This document shows positions 61,799-64,000 of a DNA stretch of 64,000 nt, one piece after another (the first letter of the stretch is position 1; every line of letters starts with the position of its first letter). The stretch lies in NCBI GenBank assembly GCA_034638255.1, contig JAWPGT010000003.1:310001-374000 (forward strand), given 5' to 3'. The position numbers and the translations under genes were made by a program. The notes beneath the pieces were generated by a model that was not told the DNA's origin, ran no database searches, and saw only the letters and a list, made by a program, of their open reading frames with translations. The DNA comes from Coprinus comatus (taxonomy: Eukaryota > Basidiomycota > Agaricomycetes > Agaricales > Agaricaceae).

Positions 61799-63933
61799 TC
61801 AACGGTCGGAACACCAGATTTCCAGCTTGCCCTCAGCTTTACCCTTTGAGCTTGCACGAGCAGTTTCAATTGCAAGGTCATAATCAGATTCATCCGCCAA
61901 AGTAACCTTCCCACCATCCTCATCTTGGAATTTCAATGCCAATCCATTGAATGATCTCCCAAACTTAGAAGTCAACCTTTCCATAAACTCTTCGAAACTC
62001 ATCTCTGGTGTCAAAGCCATGCCTCGGACGTCATCCTTGTAGTGAATCTGATCCGCGCATCAGCAACAATGTTTTCCCATGAAAAATGAAATTCAGAGAA
62101 ACTAACCTTGACACGGATTTTCATGAGTTCGTAGTACGCATCTTCATACTCCCCACTAACATATCCCTCTTCTTCTTCCTCATATGTACTTTGCATACGA
62201 GTGCGTTGGGTAGGTCTCCTTTGAGGTCCTTTCCTCCTCATAGATCCGTACGAGCTCGGCGCATAACTACTAGCAGGCGGCTCACTGCGTGGTTTTCCAG
62301 GATTAGCACTCCCGTTATTTCTTGCCCAGGCGGCAACTCTATCATTTGGCGCAGCTTGAAGTTTTGGTACTTCAGGTACCGATGCCGAATCACCGTAGGA
62401 ATCGAGGTAATCGTCATAAAACTCTGTGAGCCGGGCATTGGATGCCGACGCTGATACCAGAAATAAATGAATTATAGTTTGATGACAGCAACAAAAGTTC
62501 CTTACCTTTCGGTGGTGGCGCCGGTGCGTTGTTAGGAGAGGAGGTAGAAGGTGCCGGTGCCGCAGATGAAGGTGCACTTTCTGCTTTCCTAATGCTCAAC
62601 CCTCGAACAGGTCCTCCAATTCCTGTACCTGGAGAAGGACGACCTGGTGTGATTTGAGTTGGATTCCTGTTCAAGTTGGGTTCTCCTGGAGCGTTTGGCG
62701 AAAGGGAATTAGAGTCGTTTCCTGGATTGGTGATCTCACGAGCATTACTAGGAACCGCAAGTGCTGTCCTTGCACGTTCGACAGTAACCACCGGTGGGGT
62801 GTTTGTTTCTATGACAAAATAAGAATAAGAATAAACCAAACTTGGGAGTAATATGAACGCACTAGTACCAGGGGTTACTGTTGGCAAGCTAGCACTCCTC
62901 GCGACACCTGCATTCGCATCTGGACGATCAAGGTAAACATTCGTAGGTGTGATTCCTTGTTTCAAACGAGTAGAGCCGGTGAAGGTGGTGAAGGCATCAT
63001 TTGGGTCAGCGGCAGCAACAAGCACCTGACCAAAAAAGCATCAGAAGGCAAATAGAAAAAACAAGGTAACATCAATCCAGCAAAACTCACAGGTTGTCCC
63101 AAATAATCCTTTTGCGCAGCATTCTTCATTTTTTTCTCGGACGGACGATACAGGATACCGACGGGCTTGAAATATGTTTAGCACACTTTCCCCATATGTA
63201 TGAGGATAATAGGATAACTTACAACACTGAAAACCATGTATCCTTCCCCGCGGTCCCGGATGGCCTCATCAATGACCTTATGATCATCGATAGCTTTGTC
63301 GCGACTAGCTTCCTGCATGTCTGCCATACCATCTGCGTCCCTTCCCATATAAATCAATGAAAGACCTTTATTGTAAAGAACCTCAGCCGAGTACAATCGG
63401 AACTTTAGACCCAACTGCTCATAGTTACTAATAAAAAAAAACACCGATACGTCAGCGTGGGGCTTAGCAACTCAAACTGCACAACGAGCTCACATATCCT
63501 GATTTCCCCTGAGATAGAATAACGCCTGTTCGAAATCCTTATGCGCCAAATCATAACGAGAGAGCAAAAAATTGGAGACACCGCGTTGGAAATACCTAAT
63601 TTAATTGCCATCACAGTGAGCAACAGGACACACCCAGAAAATAATTATGAAGACGTACGCAACAGCCAAATACTGATCCAATTGTGTAGCCTCAAGGAAG
63701 CGCTCGACAGCGGCTTCATGTTCTCCCAGGGTCGCATAAATGAGTCCCATATTTGTGAGGATTTTTGAAGAGTCGGCAATCCGCTACAATGACGACCCTT
63801 ATCATTAACACCAGCTCCAAGGAAGTAAAGATTAGAAGCTCACCGAGAAAAGGTCCAAAGCCTTTTCGAAATCCTGCTCATCGTACGCCTTCAACGCAGC
63901 AGCCCAAGTTTCCAATTCAGCTTTGAGAGACAT
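61799..63933 (-). CDS. NOXR: NoxR, p67phox-like NADPH oxidase regulator
   Basis: Nine exons (63933-63844, 63783-63659, 63595-63494, 63427-63223, 63165-63091, 63025-62869, 62808-62506, 62450-62107, 62047-61799) give an intact 549-residue protein. The N-terminal 150 residues are TPR repeats (W-A-A-A-L-K-A-Y-D-E-Q-D-F-E-K-A-L-D-L-F, Y-F-Q-R-G-V-S-N-F). An activation-domain-like P-V-G-I-L-Y-R-P-S-E follows. The middle is Pro/Ser-rich, and a C-terminal PB1 domain (about 470-549) has the acidic O-P-C-A-like D-E-D-G-G. There is no SH3, as usual in fungal NoxR. Role: with Rac it activates NoxA/NoxB for hyphal development. The far-right 67 nt is its 5' flank. Confidence 0.92.
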
Positions 63934-64000
63934 GATGACTGTATGATGTAAGTTCTCGTTCTTAGATTAATCGGGCGTTCCTGACGCAATATAGGGGTAG

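Overview
The window reads as nuclear DNA of a filamentous basidiomycete, probably an Agaricomycete. Genes are dense on both strands and interrupted by many introns of about 45-65 nt. The proteins are fungal (Spa2, NoxR, Dsc3, Spt21/Ams2-like, Pex1, Leu5, Hop2, TFIIIA), and one locus is of the DUF6533 membrane-protein type expanded in mushroom fungi. I modelled about 120 introns by hand; where the reading frame could be carried through every exon I give lengths.

Layout. 0-6 kb: a partial coiled-coil gene, two tandem small single-pass membrane proteins, an Spp2/GPKOW-like G-patch splicing factor and a decayed DUF6533-type gene. 6-13 kb: the Fe-S protein Isa2, a 2.5 kb gene-poor stretch, a Rho GTPase with microexons, Hop2 and a Leu5-type mitochondrial carrier. 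13-24 kb: a Zn2Cys6 transcription factor, a large ankyrin/disordered protein and a secreted SRPBCC protein. 23.6-31.6 kb: PEX1, an aromatic-amino-acid decarboxylase-like gene and 3-ketoacyl-CoA reductase. 31.6-42 kb: Spa2, a standalone EgtB-like protein, Dsc3 and a secreted beta-carbonic anhydrase. 42-49 kb: an Spt21/Ams2-like protein, a multi-pass membrane protein and TFIIIA. 49-51.6 kb: a weak gene remnant between direct repeats, then two tandem intron-containing tRNA-Gln genes. 51.7-64 kb: glucosamine-6-phosphate deaminase, an IMPACT-family protein, a PC-esterase-like type II membrane protein, a sterol-ester-type lipase, a three-domain AROM-like pseudoenzyme resembling the quinate repressor, Pxr1/PinX1, and NoxR.

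Most genes are unrelated housekeeping or signalling genes, and I see no biosynthetic cluster. Several neighbours share short bidirectional promoters (HOP2/LEU5, decarboxylase/ketoreductase, membrane protein/TFIIIA, deaminase/IMPACT, esterase/lipase).

The most notable points are: a Rho gene with 7-nt and 19-nt exons and three GC-AG introns; five GC-AG introns overall; an AROM-derived protein whose kinase, dehydroquinase and dehydrogenase domains have all lost key residues; a decarboxylase with a Phe at the position that separates decarboxylases from aldehyde synthases, next to an apparent frameshift; and several one-base frame breaks in homopolymers that may be sequence errors rather than real mutations.
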